Assembly: GCA_002403155.1 (NCBI GenBank)
Contig: DHHF01000004.1
Coordinates: 81,178-105,898, forward strand
Reading direction: 5' to 3'
DNA length: 24,721 nt
DNA from: Sulfurovum sp. UBA4779
GTDB lineage: Bacteria; Campylobacterota; Campylobacteria; Campylobacterales; Sulfurovaceae
The translations under genes were made by a program, and so were the position numbers. Shown in pieces: positions 22,651-24,721 of the stretch. Positions within the stretch are counted from its first letter, which is position 1; every line of letters starts with the position of its first letter. The notes under the pieces were generated by a model. That model was not told the origin of the DNA and ran no database searches. It worked only from the letters and a program-made list of their open reading frames with translations.

Positions 22651-23823
22651 TTAACGTTCATGAAAAGCTTCAGAAAATGTTTTGGTGATCGGCTTAGATA
22701 AATAGGCGAGTACACTTTTGTTTCCTGTAACGATATCTACCTGTGCAGTCATTCCCGGACTCATATCTATTTTTTTCCCGTTTTTGGCAATCAGCTGTGT
22801 TTGATCAAGCACAATGAGTACCCGAAAGTAATACTCGTCGCCTTTAGGAGTCTTTTCGATAAGGGTATCGGGACTGATGTATTTTACTTTACCGTGGAAA
22901 ATACCGTAAATACTGTAGTCGTAAGCATCAAGCTTAATGGCTGCATTTTGCCCGGGTTTTACAAAAGAGATATCGGCAGGACGCAATTTCGCTTCTATAA
23001 TAAGTTCATCCCCAAACGGTACTAGTTCAAGTATTACGTCTCCCGGACGAACTTTGGCGCCTTGTGTTGTGAAAATAATATTTTTGACGATTGCATTCAT
23101 CGGAGAAGAGATCGTTGTGCGCTCAAGGATAATCAACTTATCTGTAAGTTCTTGTCCTCTTGTTGACAAATCTTCTTCTGCTTTCGTCATCTCTGTTTGG
23201 GAATCTTGGAAATATTTATTGCGGGTATTGGATATTTTGCCTTTTAGTTCTGCAATCTGCCGTTTGAGTTTAATGATCTCTGTAGCGCCTATATCTCCGC
23301 TTTTTAAAAGAGGAAGATTTAAATTAAGTTCTTCTTTTGCTAATTTCAGAGATTCATTGAGTGCAGACAAATCATCGTTTAGTGCTTGTTGGCGTCGATG
23401 AAAAAGTGCTGTTTGGTTTTCGACAAATTCCGGATACTCTTGAAGAGAGGAAGGAAAGATTAGCGGTTTATCATAAACTTCTGCCTGTAAACGAACAAGT
23501 GCCGCTTGAAGTGCGGCTACTTTTGCTTTTCTATCCTCGTAGGCAGCGAAAGCTTGAGATTTTTCCAATACAACAAGAATATCACCTTTTTTGACATGAT
23601 CGCCTTCACGTACATCAATTTGTTCTATCACTCCATCGATGGCAGATTGAATTTCTTGGGTTTTTGCTGCAGCAATTACCTGTCCTTGGGCATGGGAGAT
23701 TTGGTCAAGATGTGCATAAGATGCCCAGATAAAAAATGGAACGATTATCAAAAATAAAGTACCAAAAGTCATCCAATAAGGGTGAATAATCATCTTGTAG
23801 GGCAGAAGTTTCTCTTGGCTCAT
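22651..23823 (-). CDS. Type I secretion membrane fusion protein, HlyD family
   Basis: The 390-residue adaptor spans the periplasm between an ABC exporter and a TolC-type channel. A short cytoplasmic N-terminus is followed by one helix (about residues 17-36). Then come the first half of a lipoyl domain (IDGVIEQIDVREGDHVKKGDILVVLEKS, about 62-89), a long coiled coil (about 90-235), the second lipoyl half with ISSPMNAIVKNI, and a C-terminal beta-barrel ending in GMTAQVDIVTGNKSVLAYLSKPI, the HlyD-family signature region. Its ATG overlaps the TGA of the ABC transporter gene (ATGA), so the pair is co-translated. It is typical of exporters of RTX or large adhesin proteins; the cargo is not in the window. 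Confidence 0.9.
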   Translation of the reverse strand: MSQEKLLPYKMIIHPYWMTFGTLFLIIVPFFIWASYAHLDQISHAQGQVIAAAKTQEIQSAIDGVIEQIDVREGDHVKKGDILVVLEKSQAFAAYEDRKAKVAALQAALVRLQAEVYDKPLIFPSSLQEYPEFVENQTALFHRRQQALNDDLSALNESLKLAKEELNLNLPLLKSGDIGATEIIKLKRQIAELKGKISNTRNKYFQDSQTEMTKAEEDLSTRGQELTDKLIILERTTISSPMNAIVKNIIFTTQGAKVRPGDVILELVPFGDELIIEAKLRPADISFVKPGQNAAIKLDAYDYSIYGIFHGKVKYISPDTLIEKTPKGDEYYFRVLIVLDQTQLIAKNGKKIDMSPGMTAQVDIVTGNKSVLAYLSKPITKTFSEAFHER

Positions 23824-24721
23824 ATTTTCCCTTTGTTATGAGGTGTTGATTTAAGCTGCTGCAATACTCTATCTTTTGGGCCGTCCAATGCGATTCCTTG
23901 GGGAGTTATTACGATGATGCGATTCACTAGGCTAAGCAGCGCAGGCTTATGGGTGACGAGGATAAATGTATTCTGTGTCGTAAGTGTCTCATGGATTGCT
24001 TCAAGTATCTTTTTTTCTGTAGCTTCGTCCATATTTGCTGTCGGTTCGTCAAGAAACCATGCCGGAGGGTTCATCAGAAACAGGCGCGTGAGCGAGATCA
24101 TCTGTTTTTGCCCTCCTGACACACTTTCTCCTCCTTCGGGTATGGATGTATCGAGCCCCTGAGGCAACGTATTGATCAGATGGATCAAACCGGTTATTTT
24201 GGCTGCTTCTATGATCTCCTCATCGCTTATGCCTGTCAAGCCAAGCGTGCAATTATCCCGAAGGGTTCCAGATATTAATTTTACACTTTGCGGCAGGTAT
24301 CCTATTATCTCATTGAGTTTATTTCTTGATATATGATGAGCATCTATCCCATGGATAAATACTTTTCCTTCTTGCGGTTTGTAAAGCCCTGCAAGTATTT
24401 TTAATATAGTCGATTTTCCTGAACCTATCATGCCTAAGACAGCCACTCTTTCTCCCGGGGCTATGGTCAGATGATTGACTTTGATTGCTGGTCTATTTTG
24501 TTCATAGGCAAACGAAATGTTTTGGCAACGGAAATGAGGACTTATTGTAGATGGGGAAAGAGGGCGTTCTACCCCTTCATTGTCTCTATCTAGCGTGTAT
24601 ACTTGATCAAGATCTTCTATAGAAATTTTTGTTTTTCCCCACTGAACAAGTAAATTGGGCAGCATTGCAATAGGCGAGAGTACCCGTCCGGAAAGGATTG
24701 TCAACCGCGGAGTTAAATTAG
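23820..24721 (-). CDS. Type I secretion ABC transporter, C-terminal part (cut by window end)
   Basis: This is the nucleotide-binding end of an HlyB/LapB-type exporter. The frame is open to the right edge of the window (a TTG at 24704 is internal), and the visible TILSGRVLSPIAMLPNLLVQW is the last part of the transmembrane domain. The ATPase motifs, numbered from that TTG, are Walker A GMIGSGKST (91-99), Q-loop YLPQSVKLISGTLRDN, signature SGGQK (196-200), Walker B WFLDE (216-220) and switch His in VTHK (252). It powers export of an unfolded protein with the adjacent HlyD adaptor. An N-terminal C39-like domain cannot be judged, as it lies outside the window. Confidence 0.9.
   Translation of the reverse strand, partial: NLTPRLTILSGRVLSPIAMLPNLLVQWGKTKISIEDLDQVYTLDRDNEGVERPLSPSTISPHFRCQNISFAYEQNRPAIKVNHLTIAPGERVAVLGMIGSGKSTILKILAGLYKPQEGKVFIHGIDAHHISRNKLNEIIGYLPQSVKLISGTLRDNCTLGLTGISDEEIIEAAKITGLIHLINTLPQGLDTSIPEGGESVSGGQKQMISLTRLFLMNPPAWFLDEPTANMDEATEKKILEAIHETLTTQNTFILVTHKPALLSLVNRIIVITPQGIALDGPKDRVLQQLKSTPHNKGKI

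Noticed and set aside
1..24721. CRISPR arrays, insertion sequences, tRNA or rRNA genes
   Set aside because: I saw no spaced direct repeats, transposase-like proteins, terminal inverted repeats, or tRNA/rRNA-like segments on reading through; the gene content and base use look uniform and chromosomal.

Overview
The window reads as a chromosomal segment of a denitrifying member of the Campylobacterota (formerly Epsilonproteobacteria), probably a Sulfurimonas/Sulfurovum-like chemolithotroph. This is inferred from the nap gene order A-G-H-B-F-L-D without napC, the small c-type cytochromes, a CetB-like PAS protein, the AT-rich base composition with A/T-rich intergenic regions, and the pairing with heme d1 synthesis genes. 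No taxonomic search was possible.

Layout. (1) 1-1063: the tail of an upstream gene and nrdG (anaerobic ribonucleotide reductase activase), convergent with a monoheme cytochrome c gene. (2) 1159-8142: a heme d1 / siroheme block. A leftward trpD2-like gene is followed by a rightward operon of cytochrome c (NirC-like), nirJ, nirF and nirE. Then come a Crp/Fnr regulator, the leftward fused siroheme decarboxylase nirDL, and a rightward precorrin-2 dehydrogenase. Together these supply most steps from uroporphyrinogen III to heme d1 for a cd1 nitrite reductase (nirS), which is not in the window. (3) 8209-11170: a probable nitric-oxide response module: a DUF2249 protein, a heme-copper-oxidase/NnrS-like membrane protein, a DUF59 (MIP18/PaaD-like) protein, and a protoglobin fused to a PsiE-like membrane domain. 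(4) 11415-19647: the periplasmic nitrate reductase operon napA-G-H-B-F-L, a solo Aer/CetB-type PAS protein, napD and a small conserved-looking gene. NapB carries an extra N-terminal cytochrome c domain. (5) 19981-24721: an RND/MMPL exporter, then a leftward type I secretion pair (HlyD adaptor and the C-terminal part of its ABC transporter, cut by the window end).

Regulation. The strongest non-coding signal is a set of Crp/Fnr-family operators. TTGAT-N4-ATCAA boxes (perfect at 2123, 7506 and 11297, near-perfect at 2239) and one TTGAC-N4-GTCAA variant (8139) each lie so that the box centre is 29.5 bp from the first base of a -10-like hexamer, which is class II (-41.5) geometry. The box at 7506 is placed this way for both divergent genes at once. 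The Crp/Fnr protein encoded at 5714-6439 has the E..SR recognition-helix residues expected for TTGAT, lacks FNR's N-terminal iron-sulfur cysteines and carries a C-terminal CxxC, so it is a good candidate regulator of this nitrate/nitrite/NO regulon.

Together the genes describe anaerobic nitrate respiration: Nap reduces nitrate, heme d1 enzymes equip nitrite reductase, and the DUF2249/HCO-like/DUF59/protoglobin group probably handles or senses the NO that results.
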